This document shows, piece by piece, positions 55,604-64,000 of a DNA stretch of 64,000 nt. The stretch is from Ruminococcus flavefaciens AE3010 (GTDB lineage: Bacteria > Bacillota > Clostridia > Oscillospirales > Ruminococcaceae). The position numbers and the translations under genes were made by a program. Under the pieces are notes generated by a model. That model was not told the DNA's origin. It saw only the letters and a program-made list of their open reading frames with translations, and made no database searches. The first letter of the stretch is position 1, and each line of letters begins with the position of its first letter. Location: positions 2,958,501 through 3,022,500 of the forward strand of contig NZ_JAGT01000001.1 of the NCBI RefSeq assembly GCF_000526795.1, written 5' to 3'.

Positions 55604-57913
55604 TTATGAGACTTTAGGTAATAAAGTTCCCTTAACCTCTATTATCGAAGATTGTGATAATTCTTTAATCTTTGAAGGTAATACTTCAAGCATTGCTACT
55701 GATTTTGCCCAAGATACACCTCCAGAATGGCTAACTTTGCTATGAATAAAAGAATCAACAAGATATACTTTCCCATCTGTTCCTTCATGCGGCGTCAATT
55801 TTGCGGTTGAAAGCGCTTTCTTAACATTAGTAGCATTTAAGTTACTAATTTGATCATCAGACAATACTTCTCTTATTTTTGAAGGTATTAAATCTGGGTT
55901 ACTATTCCAATCATTAGCCAATTGTTCGTAGTAATTATTCATATTTTTTTCTCTGTTTGATGATATACCATCTATTGGAGTGAATTCATATGAGCAAACA
56001 CCTGTGAAGTCAACTGAGTATTCATTGACAGGTAATTCGCTTATTCCCCAATCGGCAAAAGCTCTTTTTAATTCTGGATCACATCCATCTGATAGTTTGA
56101 TAATACAGCTACCACCATTTTGCTTTAATTCATATTTTGAAATGATATTTCCATTAGAATCAAGCTTTATAAAGTTTTTATTAGCATCTGACGGTAGCTC
56201 TGAGATAATCGAACGTTCGATTTTATCAATTCGTATTTCATTTAATGCACTGTTTGTAGCTTGAAATACAGATTTAGGTGCAAGAATTTCTTCAAGGGTG
56301 GTGTTTTTTAAGTGTATTTGGTGATCTGCAATAAAAGCTGTTGTTTTTTCTGTAAGTGTTCTTATTTTATTCAGCCATTTATTAGGAGTAACTTTTTGAA
56401 GCGCTTGAGCTGCTTTAGGTCCAATTCTTTTAATTGTCTGTCCTAAAGCTTCTGTACCAATCGCAAAGCTGGCGCCAATTATTGCACCTGTTTTAAAAGC
56501 ATCAAATACCTCTTCAGAAGTTTTTCCATCAATCATTGCCATTGAAGCACTGGATGTTCCGGCAACTAAAGAACTTGATATAACTTTTGTTGCTAATCCT
56601 GTAATATTTGCAATTAATTTTGTTTTTGCTGTATCTCCAAGTATTTTTACCATGCCTTTTGCAGCACCAGCGCCCAAAGCAGGACAAGCCCATGCTAATA
56701 ATGCACTTTCAGCTGATACTATAGCAACTTTCTTCCAGTTAATATTATCTACCGTCTGATTATCTATTACGACCTGAATGAACACCTCAATTGCTGCACC
56801 AGATATAGCGCCTGTAACTGGCACCAATGCAGGAATAAAGAGATCAGCGGCTACACATGCAACAATTGTAATACCACATGTTATACCAACTAACCATTTT
56901 GTTAGTGCGTCAGGTTTTTGAGGAATATCCTTTGTTACATCTACTGTTACGATTCCATTCGGTGTGATTCGAATACACTCCATAGGATTTAGTTCTTGAG
57001 AAATACTAAGAAGCTCAGAAACTTTATATCCCATAAAGGTTTCATCCTGAATTGACAGAAGATATTGATTTAATGCTTCATGGGCAAAATATACTGATGA
57101 TTCTATCCCTTCTTGAGAAAAGTTCATATCTTGTGTTTCTAATATGCGATTTATTTCTTCTTCAAGAGCATCAAAATCAATTTCCTCACTTAATGAAACA
57201 CCGTTTATAGGAGTGAAATCACCTACATCAGGATCAAATACATATCTACTTTCGTCATATGAATACAAAGCTCCGAGTGACTCATCGCACTTTCCACGTT
57301 CATATTTACTTGCTTCATATGTAATTTGACCTTTATCAGTTATTCCGTACTTTAAATACTGTCCCCATACTACGCAGTGTTCCATATGTCCTGATGGTTC
57401 ATATGCATATACAAAAGCATAATCAGATTTTTCATAATCAAGGTCGATTATTTTGAGACCTGTTTCAACCAATTCATCAGGAATCTCCGGCTCACCAATT
57501 AAAGAGATAAATCCGGCTGGAAAATAACCTGTTTTTTCATCATCTTCAAAATAATCATCAAATTCAGTATATCCGATTCCATAAATAAGTGAACCGTCGG
57601 GCAATTCTAATGCTGCATTAAAAACAGTGTAGTACAACTCATATTCATTCATTAATAAACCATAAACAAAAGCATCAAGGTTTCCTGCATAGTCTTCCCA
57701 ATTATACGAAATAGTAACTGGCGTAAGGGTATAATCATTTGTTTGCTCATGGATGCTCTCTGTTATAGCTTCGGCAATTTCTTTTGTTGTAACAACAGAA
57801 GTTTCTTTTTCAATAACTGATTTTGAGGAATCCTTTTTAGAACAACTTGTTAAGAATGGAATGAATAAGGCAAATGATGTCAATAAAGCGATTATTCGTT
57901 TTATTTCATTCAT
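55604..57913 (-). CDS. Lipoprotein with C-terminal HNH-type toxin domain
   Basis: 769 residues from ATG 57913, after AAAGGAGTGAT; the longer frame overlaps the upstream gene and lacks an RBS. Lipobox FLTSCS (Cys about 24). A beta-rich extracellular part (about 60-270) follows. Then come hydrophobic Gly/Ala segments (about 345-500; LVGITCGITIVACVAADLFI and SALLAWACPALGAGAA) of the pre-toxin kind. The last 100 residues include LTPHEGTDGKVYLVDSFIHS and KVSHSGGVSW. This fits the WHH/LHH branch of HNH/EndoVII toxins, with Pro where Trp is usual. 19 bp after the gene below, one operon. No immunity gene is recognised beside it. Confidence 0.72.
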   Translation of the reverse strand: MNEIKRIIALLTSFALFIPFLTSCSKKDSSKSVIEKETSVVTTKEIAEAITESIHEQTNDYTLTPVTISYNWEDYAGNLDAFVYGLLMNEYELYYTVFNAALELPDGSLIYGIGYTEFDDYFEDDEKTGYFPAGFISLIGEPEIPDELVETGLKIIDLDYEKSDYAFVYAYEPSGHMEHCVVWGQYLKYGITDKGQITYEASKYERGKCDESLGALYSYDESRYVFDPDVGDFTPINGVSLSEEIDFDALEEEINRILETQDMNFSQEGIESSVYFAHEALNQYLLSIQDETFMGYKVSELLSISQELNPMECIRITPNGIVTVDVTKDIPQKPDALTKWLVGITCGITIVACVAADLFIPALVPVTGAISGAAIEVFIQVVIDNQTVDNINWKKVAIVSAESALLAWACPALGAGAAKGMVKILGDTAKTKLIANITGLATKVISSSLVAGTSSASMAMIDGKTSEEVFDAFKTGAIIGASFAIGTEALGQTIKRIGPKAAQALQKVTPNKWLNKIRTLTEKTTAFIADHQIHLKNTTLEEILAPKSVFQATNSALNEIRIDKIERSIISELPSDANKNFIKLDSNGNIISKYELKQNGGSCIIKLSDGCDPELKRAFADWGISELPVNEYSVDFTGVCSYEFTPIDGISSNREKNMNNYYEQLANDWNSNPDLIPSKIREVLSDDQISNLNATNVKKALSTAKLTPHEGTDGKVYLVDSFIHSKVSHSGGVSWAKSVAMLEVLPSKIKELSQSSIIEVKGTLLPKVS

Positions 57914-57932
57914 TATAATCACTCCTTTTCTA

Positions 57933-60900
57933 CTAATTTTCTTCATCATCATCTTTGGCTTTATTTTTATACCGTTTCGTAAGAACAATACATCCAAACG
58001 ACAGTGAAGATATTAAAATAATAATAAAGAATGGTTTAGCGGATCTTTTATCAGTTTTATCAACTTCATCGGGTTTATTGTCAATGTCGTTTGTAGGCAG
58101 TATTTGCTTTTTATAATTTGCAACCAGAGTAATATCTGCCTCTTTGTCTAATGTAAAGCTAAGATCCTTTATTTTTTCTCCATCACAGCTCCAATAATCA
58201 AATTCTTTACCATCGTCTTTTTGAGGCTCATTAAGTTCTGTTTTCTCTCCAAATTTGATGGTCTTTTTATCGATTTCTTTTCCGTTATCATCAAGAAGTG
58301 TTAATTGAAACTCCTTGGCTTTCCACTCAGCTTCCAATACCTTGGTTCCACAAAACTGTATTTCATCTATTTTATTGGAATAAAGAATATTATCATCATC
58401 ACTAAAGCCAACAAGTTCATATCCATACTTTATAAGTTTGGGTAATTCGACATTTTTCGTTCCGTATGAAGTAAATATAGATGGAGTATCATCTGCGTTT
58501 TCTCCAGTAAACGACAGTGTAGCATAAGTTGAACCACTAACATTAACATAAAACGAAAAAGCGTATCCAAGGCGGTTTACTACCTTTATTTCATACTTGC
58601 CATTGTCTGTAAAAGAACCCAATGAATCCTGATCGGCAACGTAGTATTTTTGCCAATTCGTACCGTTATCTGTATTAGCTGAAACTGATACTAATGAAAA
58701 CGGATCTAAATCATCTGTCAATTCTTCAATTTCAAAAGCTTGCACTTCAATATTTTCGTCGGCATTATCATGATTAAGTGTCTTTTTGATTTGCTTTCCA
58801 TCTTGATAGCACATTATTGTAATTGATGCAGTATTATCGCCTTCGGCAATGAAAACAGCTTCGTATGAGGTTTCATCATCATAAATATTCTTTTCGTGAA
58901 TTGTGACTTTGCCACTCGGACAATTATAATCCTGTAACTGTTTTCCAACACCTTTTCCATATTCAATATTGTATTCAGTACCGTTTATATCAGTTATTAC
59001 AACATGTGATGAATCGCATTCGTATTTATCTTTTACAAATTTAAAATCATAATATCCTGATTCAACCTTATCTTTTTCTTCAAGTGACAGGTAAGAATAA
59101 GGCTTGGGACTTAAAATAGGAAGGACATCATTAGAACAAAGTTTTTCTTTCTCGCCATCAGCAAATATAGTTATACTTCTATCAAGTTCTAAGGCGCGAA
59201 GGTTATTATTTTTTTTGAGATCATCTTCAGACAATGTAATGTAATTAGATTGATCTGATAAATCAAAATACCCTGTTTGTACTAATTGTTCTGCAAAATA
59301 ATTGGTTGCCTGTGTCAACCCCCATGTATCATTGTACTTGTCTTTTTTTGCTGGAATAAAAGAACCATTATAGGTAAATGTTCCATCGCTTTGTTCTTCA
59401 ACAGTCCCTTTTTCGTAATTATATGCATATTCTTTAGCGGCTTCTTTTGAAGAGAAAGCTAATGTTATTTTTCCTTTAGAAGCACTCGGATACGTCAAAC
59501 CATAATACATTGGGTATGAATCACTAATATTTGTGATAGAATAGTCGTTTAATTTATTTTGATTATAAACCGGACCTGGGGCTGTGCCTTCCTGAATAAC
59601 TTCAAATTCAAAAGTGAATATACGATAATCCCCCGGAAAATCAGAAGCTTTATCTTTTGGTCTTGTTGATAATTCAGCTATATAATGTCCAGCTTCTTTA
59701 ATTACTCCGCTTCTTTCAGAATAAGAAGAGTTAACAGTAATTTCATTTCCTGTTGTTTTGTTTTTGATAGTACCACTTAATGAAGGGTATTTACTGTCCA
59801 ATTCTGAAATCTGATATTTTGTCAATCCGCCTTCATAAACAGGATATTGTCCTTCAGAAAATATACGTTTTCCATCCAAAAATCCATTTTTGAAGTATGT
59901 TTTTAATGCTTGCTCAGAAGTTTGATTATCTACAAATATAGTTACCTCTCTTTTATCATCAAACACGCTTTTTAAAGTTATTTCATACTTTCCCGGTGAT
60001 TGGAATGTATCACCAGATGAATCAATTTCTTGACCATTCCTCTTTACAGTATATTTTACTGTTGGATTAAGTGAAGTATTAATCTTAAAGCCAGTAACTG
60101 TTTCTGATCCTGTCAGCAGAGTCTCAGTATTTTTATATATTGCTGCATCAACTTCTTCGTCGTCACCTATCATTTTTCTTATTGTTTCTTCTGCTGAGAG
60201 GTTATTGAATGTGATTGCATCTAAATTATTGCTGCAAAGGTACATATTATACACTTCTATACATCTGGTTCTATCTTCTGTTTTAGTGTTTTCCAGATTA
60301 TATGCAAAGGTGATCTTGAGGTATAATCCATTTATTAGTTCCTGTCCATCTGGAGTATAAATCAAAATATCGCCCTTATCGGCATAGTAATTGGCATAAT
60401 TAGTAGTATATATTCCATTTGTATATGCGCCTTGATCAATTGTTTCCCAATCACTTCCATTCGGAGATTTTTGTATTATTAAAGCTCCCGTATTAACTGT
60501 GCCAACATAAACACCATTAACTTTCTGTTTGTCTTTTTTTCCATAATCGTCTGCATAAAACTTATAATTACTATTGCTTGGTTTATTAAGTGAAAGGAGA
60601 ATACCAACCGAATCACTTACAAAACCATATTTATCAACATCGCCAACTTTTTTATTTTTTATACGTTTTCCGTAGTTTTGGCAAAGTTTTATTTTTGTCA
60701 AGCTTGTATCTCCGAATGAACTATTTTCAGTAACAGTTCCTTTCTCTTTGTATTCGCCTTTCTTGCCGCCTTCATATAAAAGTGGATTAACTGAACATAC
60801 ATCAAGTCCGCCTGTTATTGTAATATTATACTGATAACTATTATTCGTTTTTGAGTTGATTAAAACTGTATATTCACCGGGATCGCAAACAGTAGTTCTA

Positions 60901-61775
60901 TCTTGAACTTCATAAGGTTGTTGACTTCCTTTTCTTAAAGAAACACTAAATTCAGAACCACCTTTATCTATAATAAAACCATCTTTAACACTTTTGCTAT
61001 TTGAAACATCTGCACCACTGTATATATCTAACAGCGATACAGGGTTAGAACTATAACTCAAATAAAACTGATATAATTCAACACATCGGATAGTTTTAAA
61101 TGTATCTCCATACCAGTGTTCTTTAGTTCGGCGTTTCATTTCATAGCATACGATAATACGATAATATTTTTCTTCGCGTGCATTTTGTTCGCTAATAGTA
61201 TAGAACTCTAATAATTTAGTTCTATCTGTTTTATTATCAAATGTGTTAGTCTTTTTGGACAGTGTTTTCCAGTTATCATTTCCGTTACTTGAACACTGAA
61301 CTATAATAGCACCGTAATCAACATCATTTTTTAATGTAACTCCTGCCACTTTATCCTCGCCTGATTTAACTAAATTCCAATTATCTTCATTTTTTGTATG
61401 ATAAGTATTTTCATAGTTATATGTGAGCTTAATATCGTTTGAAGAAGAATATACGCTATAGCCATTATTCTTCGATAGGCTATCCTCTCCACCAACTATG
61501 TAAAAAGAACCAAGTGTATTATCACCATAACTGAGTTTATCGGTTTTATATTCATCAGAAATAGAAAAAGAAGCTTCTCCATTCATCTCATAATATGAAA
61601 CTGGAGGCGTATATTTCTGGATTGTACTTGTTTTTTCAAGCGTTATACTTTGATTACTTTCAGCTAAGTTCTGTGAAGTTGTAACTTTATCAGAACTTCC
61701 TTTAGCATTTTGACAGCCTGTAAAAAAAAGAATAGTAACAGTTAACAATGTAAATATTAAAATGTTTCGTTTCAT
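57933..61775 (-). CDS. Giant surface lipoprotein with InlB-type repeat
   Basis: 1280 residues. Lipobox LFFTGC (Cys about 21) after a short hydrophobic leader. Two related beta domains (about 80-250 and 400-540) share GAIIVQ(C/K)S-NG-W and R(T/C)-C-E-Y. Several further Ig-like units follow, then an InlB/Listeria-Bacteroides repeat (about 1140-1225; YGYELVGFSDDDNI and LDDNGKEIDKKTIKFGEKTE), and a C-terminal transmembrane helix with KRYKNK. It is therefore tethered at both ends. Promoter at 61899-61927. Likely an adhesin or scaffold expressed with the toxin-lipoprotein; exact function unknown. Confidence 0.75.
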   Translation of the reverse strand: MKRNILIFTLLTVTILFFTGCQNAKGSSDKVTTSQNLAESNQSITLEKTSTIQKYTPPVSYYEMNGEASFSISDEYKTDKLSYGDNTLGSFYIVGGEDSLSKNNGYSVYSSSNDIKLTYNYENTYHTKNEDNWNLVKSGEDKVAGVTLKNDVDYGAIIVQCSSNGNDNWKTLSKKTNTFDNKTDRTKLLEFYTISEQNAREEKYYRIIVCYEMKRRTKEHWYGDTFKTIRCVELYQFYLSYSSNPVSLLDIYSGADVSNSKSVKDGFIIDKGGSEFSVSLRKGSQQPYEVQDRTTVCDPGEYTVLINSKTNNSYQYNITITGGLDVCSVNPLLYEGGKKGEYKEKGTVTENSSFGDTSLTKIKLCQNYGKRIKNKKVGDVDKYGFVSDSVGILLSLNKPSNSNYKFYADDYGKKDKQKVNGVYVGTVNTGALIIQKSPNGSDWETIDQGAYTNGIYTTNYANYYADKGDILIYTPDGQELINGLYLKITFAYNLENTKTEDRTRCIEVYNMYLCSNNLDAITFNNLSAEETIRKMIGDDEEVDAAIYKNTETLLTGSETVTGFKINTSLNPTVKYTVKRNGQEIDSSGDTFQSPGKYEITLKSVFDDKREVTIFVDNQTSEQALKTYFKNGFLDGKRIFSEGQYPVYEGGLTKYQISELDSKYPSLSGTIKNKTTGNEITVNSSYSERSGVIKEAGHYIAELSTRPKDKASDFPGDYRIFTFEFEVIQEGTAPGPVYNQNKLNDYSITNISDSYPMYYGLTYPSASKGKITLAFSSKEAAKEYAYNYEKGTVEEQSDGTFTYNGSFIPAKKDKYNDTWGLTQATNYFAEQLVQTGYFDLSDQSNYITLSEDDLKKNNNLRALELDRSITIFADGEKEKLCSNDVLPILSPKPYSYLSLEEKDKVESGYYDFKFVKDKYECDSSHVVITDINGTEYNIEYGKGVGKQLQDYNCPSGKVTIHEKNIYDDETSYEAVFIAEGDNTASITIMCYQDGKQIKKTLNHDNADENIEVQAFEIEELTDDLDPFSLVSVSANTDNGTNWQKYYVADQDSLGSFTDNGKYEIKVVNRLGYAFSFYVNVSGSTYATLSFTGENADDTPSIFTSYGTKNVELPKLIKYGYELVGFSDDDNILYSNKIDEIQFCGTKVLEAEWKAKEFQLTLLDDNGKEIDKKTIKFGEKTELNEPQKDDGKEFDYWSCDGEKIKDLSFTLDKEADITLVANYKKQILPTNDIDNKPDEVDKTDKRSAKPFFIIILISSLSFGCIVLTKRYKNKAKDDDEEN

Positions 61776-61898
61776 TTTAATTCCCCCTTGAATTGCAACA
61801 CTATCTGTATAAAACCAATCTTAAACACATACATCATGTATAAATTGTGCCGTTATTTACATTTAATTAAGTGTAATTTATACAATTTCTTATAATAA

Positions 61899-61927
61899 AT
61901 TATAACATAGAGTTTTATTATTGTCAA
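61899..61927 (-). promoter_or_regulatory. Consensus promoter of the lipoprotein operon
   Basis: On the minus strand: TTGACA (61922-61927), 17-bp spacer, TATAAT (61899-61904) with TGT before it. The leader is about 115 bases. Confidence 0.85.
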
Positions 61928-61980
61928 TTAAAATAATATGAATAAATAGGAACTATTTATTTAGACACTTCAAAAAGAAA

Positions 61981-62178
61981 ATCCCGATTTTACGGATAAA
62001 ATCGGGATTAAAAATTTTTATATAAACCTATTGACACTCACATCTAAATATGATATAATAATTTCAGTAATATATTAAAAAGCACCTCGCAGGGAGCATC
62101 AGAATTGGCGTTCTGACACTCCCGATAATCAGACAGATGTTCGAGCATCTACTGACTTAGCAAGATGGCTATTTTGCG
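61981..62178 (-). ncRNA. Candidate structured RNA, minus strand
   Basis: Expected product of the minus promoter at 62185-62214. The RNA would fold into GCAA/TTGC, then AGATG/CATCT, then a nested GGGAG(TGTCAGAA..TTCTGATG)CTCCC hairpin, and end at the ATCCCGATTTT/AAAATCGGGAT terminator (61981-62008) followed by TTTCTTTTT. It includes a 34-codon frame (62044-62148, MLEHLSDYRECQNANSDAPC...) without a good RBS. No Rfam family recognised by eye. Confidence 0.45.
62031..62059 (+). promoter_or_regulatory. Consensus promoter, plus strand
   Basis: TTGACA (62031-62036), 17-bp spacer, TATAAT (62054-62059) with TGA before it. No protein gene follows. Confidence 0.8.
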
Positions 62179-62260
62179 TGTATAATTATATCACGTTGAA
62201 TATAGTATTGTCAAGCCTTTCAGTGTATGTTTCCAGCATCGAACTGAAAGGTTTGTTTTT
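62066..62260 (+). ncRNA. Candidate structured RNA, plus strand
   Basis: Expected product of the promoter at 62031-62059, ending at a hairpin CCTTTCAGT/ACTGAAAGG (62216-62251) followed by TTTGTTTTT. It is complementary to the minus-strand RNA over about 110 bases. No convincing ORF. Confidence 0.45.
62185..62214 (-). promoter_or_regulatory. Consensus promoter, minus strand, facing the plus promoter
   Basis: On the minus strand: TTGACA (62209-62214), 18-bp spacer, TATAAT (62185-62190) with TGA before it. It abuts the plus-strand terminator stem. Confidence 0.8.
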
Positions 62261-62591
62261 ATATATTACCTCGTGACTGGTAACTTGACAATTAAATATA
62301 TAGATTTGAAGCGAAGATAAGCATATAGTTAGTAGCAGTTTAATATGCTTTTTTCACACTTTACATTAATGAGCCATGATGTGAGCCTGTTTAGTAGAAC
62401 TAAATAAACTCTTGAGTTTGTCAAGACAAGGCAGTATTCTTTTCAACCGTTGCTACAAGTAACAACGCAAAAAGTATCACGAGCCATATAAAGTGTAGAA
62501 AGCGAATAGATGGACAGTACCATAACAGCTCGGTGACACCTATTCGAGGACAAACAACAGCTGTCAAATCCCAAGATATTGCAGATAATAG
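62261..62591. other. Right end of island 2, no gene seen
   Basis: AT-rich stretch without a convincing ORF. By position it should contain the attachment arm of island 2. No repeat of sequences near the left end was found by eye. Confidence 0.4.
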
Positions 62592-62621
62592 AATAAGCTG
62601 CACATTACTGTGCAGCTTATT
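62592..62621 (-). terminator. Island-borne terminator for the rebuilt tRNA-Gln
   Basis: 13-bp stem AATAAGCTGCACA/TGTGCAGCTTATT just beyond the tRNA 3' end; it differs from the stranded one at 34539-34566. Confidence 0.65.
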
Positions 62622-62630
62622 ACTGCTTTG

Positions 62631-62651
62631 GTTGGGGTGGAAGGATTTGAA
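62631..62651. repeat. Right attachment site of island 2
   Basis: 21 bp identical to 34574-34594, forming the last 20 bases of tRNA-Gln plus one flanking base. Confidence 0.85.
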
Positions 62652-62704
62652 CCCTCGAAATAACGGAGTCAGAGTCCGCTGCCTTACCACTTGGCGACAC
62701 CCCA
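62632..62704 (-). tRNA. tRNA-Gln (anticodon CTG)
   Basis: Complete cloverleaf: acceptor TGGGGTG/CACCCCA with discriminator A, anticodon stem GCGGA/TCCGT with loop CTCTGAC giving CTG, T arm GGGTTCAAATCC. CCA not encoded. U at position 1 is typical of bacterial tRNA-Gln. Confidence 0.94.
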
Positions 62705-62804
62705 ATATGTGGACTGAATTATTCAGCTTTATTATTATATCACTGATAACGACTGATGTCAATAGGAAATATAAAAATTTATCATTTAACTATAAATCGT
62801 GCGT

Positions 62805-62838
62805 GCAGAAGCCCCCTGTGCGATCAGAGGGCTTCTGC
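62805..62838 (-). terminator. Hairpin after the VWA gene
   Basis: 10-bp stem GCAGAAGCCC/GGGCTTCTGC, about 40 bases beyond the stop codon. No strong T run on the minus strand. Confidence 0.55.
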
Positions 62839-62876
62839 ATAGTTATCACATTTTTCAATCTTTCTTTTGAACTACC

Positions 62877-64000
62877 TTAATTATAAAGTCTCTCAGCCTG
62901 TTTTGCGAGAGAAGCCAGCTTGTCTGTCTTTTCGCCGTATGACAGGGAGGCTGCTGTTCTGGCAACATATTCATAGCTTGAATCGCCCATATATTCGGAA
63001 TTTCTGAGAAGCATTGCGAACTCGGCAGCAGCTGAGGCAAGTCTTATGGACTCGGAGGGCTCAGCGTTATATTTTTCCATGCCAAAGAGCTGGGACTCAT
63101 AGATGTCATTGTCATCGTCTGCGGGTTTGTATGTAACTGAGAGCTTGCAGAGCTCGCTTCTGCCGTTATCGTCAGCAGGCTCTGTTGTATGCTCTGAGCC
63201 GAATTCCAGCTGAACGCCGCGGTAGGTATCGCCTGTCTGAGTCAGCTCGACCTCATAGAGAGCTGTAACGCTGTGACCTGCGCCCACTTCGCCTGCGTCC
63301 TTTGTGGTATCGTAGAAGTCCTCGGCATTCATGAGCCTGTTATCGTAGCCGATAAGTCTGTAGCTCTTGATCTGTGAGGGATTGAACTCCACCTGTATCT
63401 TAACGTCCTTAGCAATTGTATAGAGGGTGCCTTCCATTTCCTGTACGAGAACTCTGTGAGCCTCGTCAACGGAGTCGATATAGCTGTAATTGCCGTTGCC
63501 GTTATCAGCCACAGCCTCCAGCCTGTCGTCCTTGTAATTGCCTGTGCCGAAGCCCAAAACTGACAGATATATGCCCTTATCGCGCTTGGACTTGATAAGC
63601 TTTACCAGCTCGTCCTCGGAGCTTGCACCGATGTTGAGGTCGCCGTCTGTAGCGAGGATAACGCGGTTGTTCCCGCCCTCGATGAAGTATTTTTCAGCCA
63701 GCTTGTAAGCCTTATTTATGCCGCCCTCGCCGTTTGTGCCGCCCGAAGCGGTAATGGAGTAGAGAGCTTCGAGGATATCGTCCTTGTCTCTGCCGCTTGC
63801 GCCTTCTATACGGGTATCAGCGCTGCCGGCGTAGGTAACTATGGATATGCGGTCGTTTTCTGTAAGCTGTTCAGCCAGCATCGAGAAGGCTGTCTGCACC
63901 AGAGGAAGCTTGTCGTAGGAATCCATAGAGCCTGATGAATCTATAAGGAAAACGATATTTGAGGAGGGAGTCTCAGCCTTGGGGAGACGCTTTCCCTGTA
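62877..64000 (-). CDS. VWA-domain protein, YfbK-like, 3' part (runs off window)
   Basis: The frame is open to the window edge. VWA domain begins NIVFLIDSSGSMDSYDK (MIDAS D-x-S-x-S, around 63940-63965), continues with VTYAGSADTRIEGASG, ILATDGDLNIGASSEDEL and GFGTGNYKDDRLEAVAD. The last 160 residues match the DUF3520 region found after VWA in YfbK-type proteins (RLIGYDNRLMNAEDFYDTTK and DAGEVGAGHSVTALYEVEL). Secreted or membrane-anchored, metal-dependent ligand binding; role unknown. GC-rich core gene. Confidence 0.88.
   Translation of the reverse strand, partial: QGKRLPKAETPSSNIVFLIDSSGSMDSYDKLPLVQTAFSMLAEQLTENDRISIVTYAGSADTRIEGASGRDKDDILEALYSITASGGTNGEGGINKAYKLAEKYFIEGGNNRVILATDGDLNIGASSEDELVKLIKSKRDKGIYLSVLGFGTGNYKDDRLEAVADNGNGNYSYIDSVDEAHRVLVQEMEGTLYTIAKDVKIQVEFNPSQIKSYRLIGYDNRLMNAEDFYDTTKDAGEVGAGHSVTALYEVELTQTGDTYRGVQLEFGSEHTTEPADDNGRSELCKLSVTYKPADDDNDIYESQLFGMEKYNAEPSESIRLASAAAEFAMLLRNSEYMGDSSYEYVARTAASLSYGEKTDKLASLAKQAERLYN

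Overview
The window looks like a piece of a Ruminococcus-type (Clostridia, Oscillospiraceae) chromosome from a fibre-degrading gut or rumen bacterium. The evidence is a family 9 glycoside hydrolase at the left edge, a dockerin protein, sortase-anchored surface proteins and AGGAGG-type ribosome binding sites. GC-rich core DNA is interrupted by two AT-rich islands, each inserted in the 3' end of a tRNA gene. Removing both islands leaves an ordinary core order: GH9 cellulase, TrkA-N/RyR gene and TIR gene, dockerin protein, tRNA-Thr, tRNA-Leu, 1-phosphofructokinase, tRNA-Gln, VWA protein.

Island 1 (7946-33237, 25.2 kb) is bounded by a 43-bp direct repeat of the tRNA-Thr(GGT) 3' end. It holds, in order: a small HTH protein, a complete tyrosine integrase with a divergent XRE repressor, a hairpin element, a frameshifted group II-type reverse transcriptase, a truncated primase, an excisionase-like protein and an XRE regulator arranged as a face-to-face promoter switch, a type II-A CRISPR-Cas9 locus, a serine recombinase, a sortase pilus operon and a broken SLH gene. 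The Cas9 locus has a tracrRNA, an intact Cas9 and 15 spacers, but cas1 is cut after about 97 residues and joined directly to the inside of a CRISPR repeat. cas2, csn2 and the leader are gone, so the locus should be able to interfere but not acquire spacers. The pilus operon has a tip protein that appears to carry two carbohydrate-binding modules, suggesting attachment to plant fibre.

Island 2 (34574-62651, 28 kb) is bounded by a 21-bp repeat of the tRNA-Gln(CTG) 3' end. Its integrase is truncated. It carries a lipoprotein, a serine resolvase, a membrane protein, an unrecognised 789-residue glycine-rich membrane protein, a DUF262-HNH (GmrSD-like) nuclease, a complete six-gene type 1 BREX operon (brxA, brxB, brxC, pglX, pglZ, brxL), and an oppositely oriented pair of large surface lipoproteins, one ending in an HNH-type toxin domain. 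pglX is split by one base in an A8 tract, which could be a phase switch, a mutation or a sequencing error. Close to the right end, two near-consensus promoters face each other across about 120 bp of structured DNA.

As a whole the window is a tandem defence-island region: TIR/RyR in the core, Cas9 in island 1, BREX and a type IV-like nuclease in island 2. Each island also brought a new terminator hairpin for the tRNA it rebuilt, while the old terminators remain stranded at the far ends.
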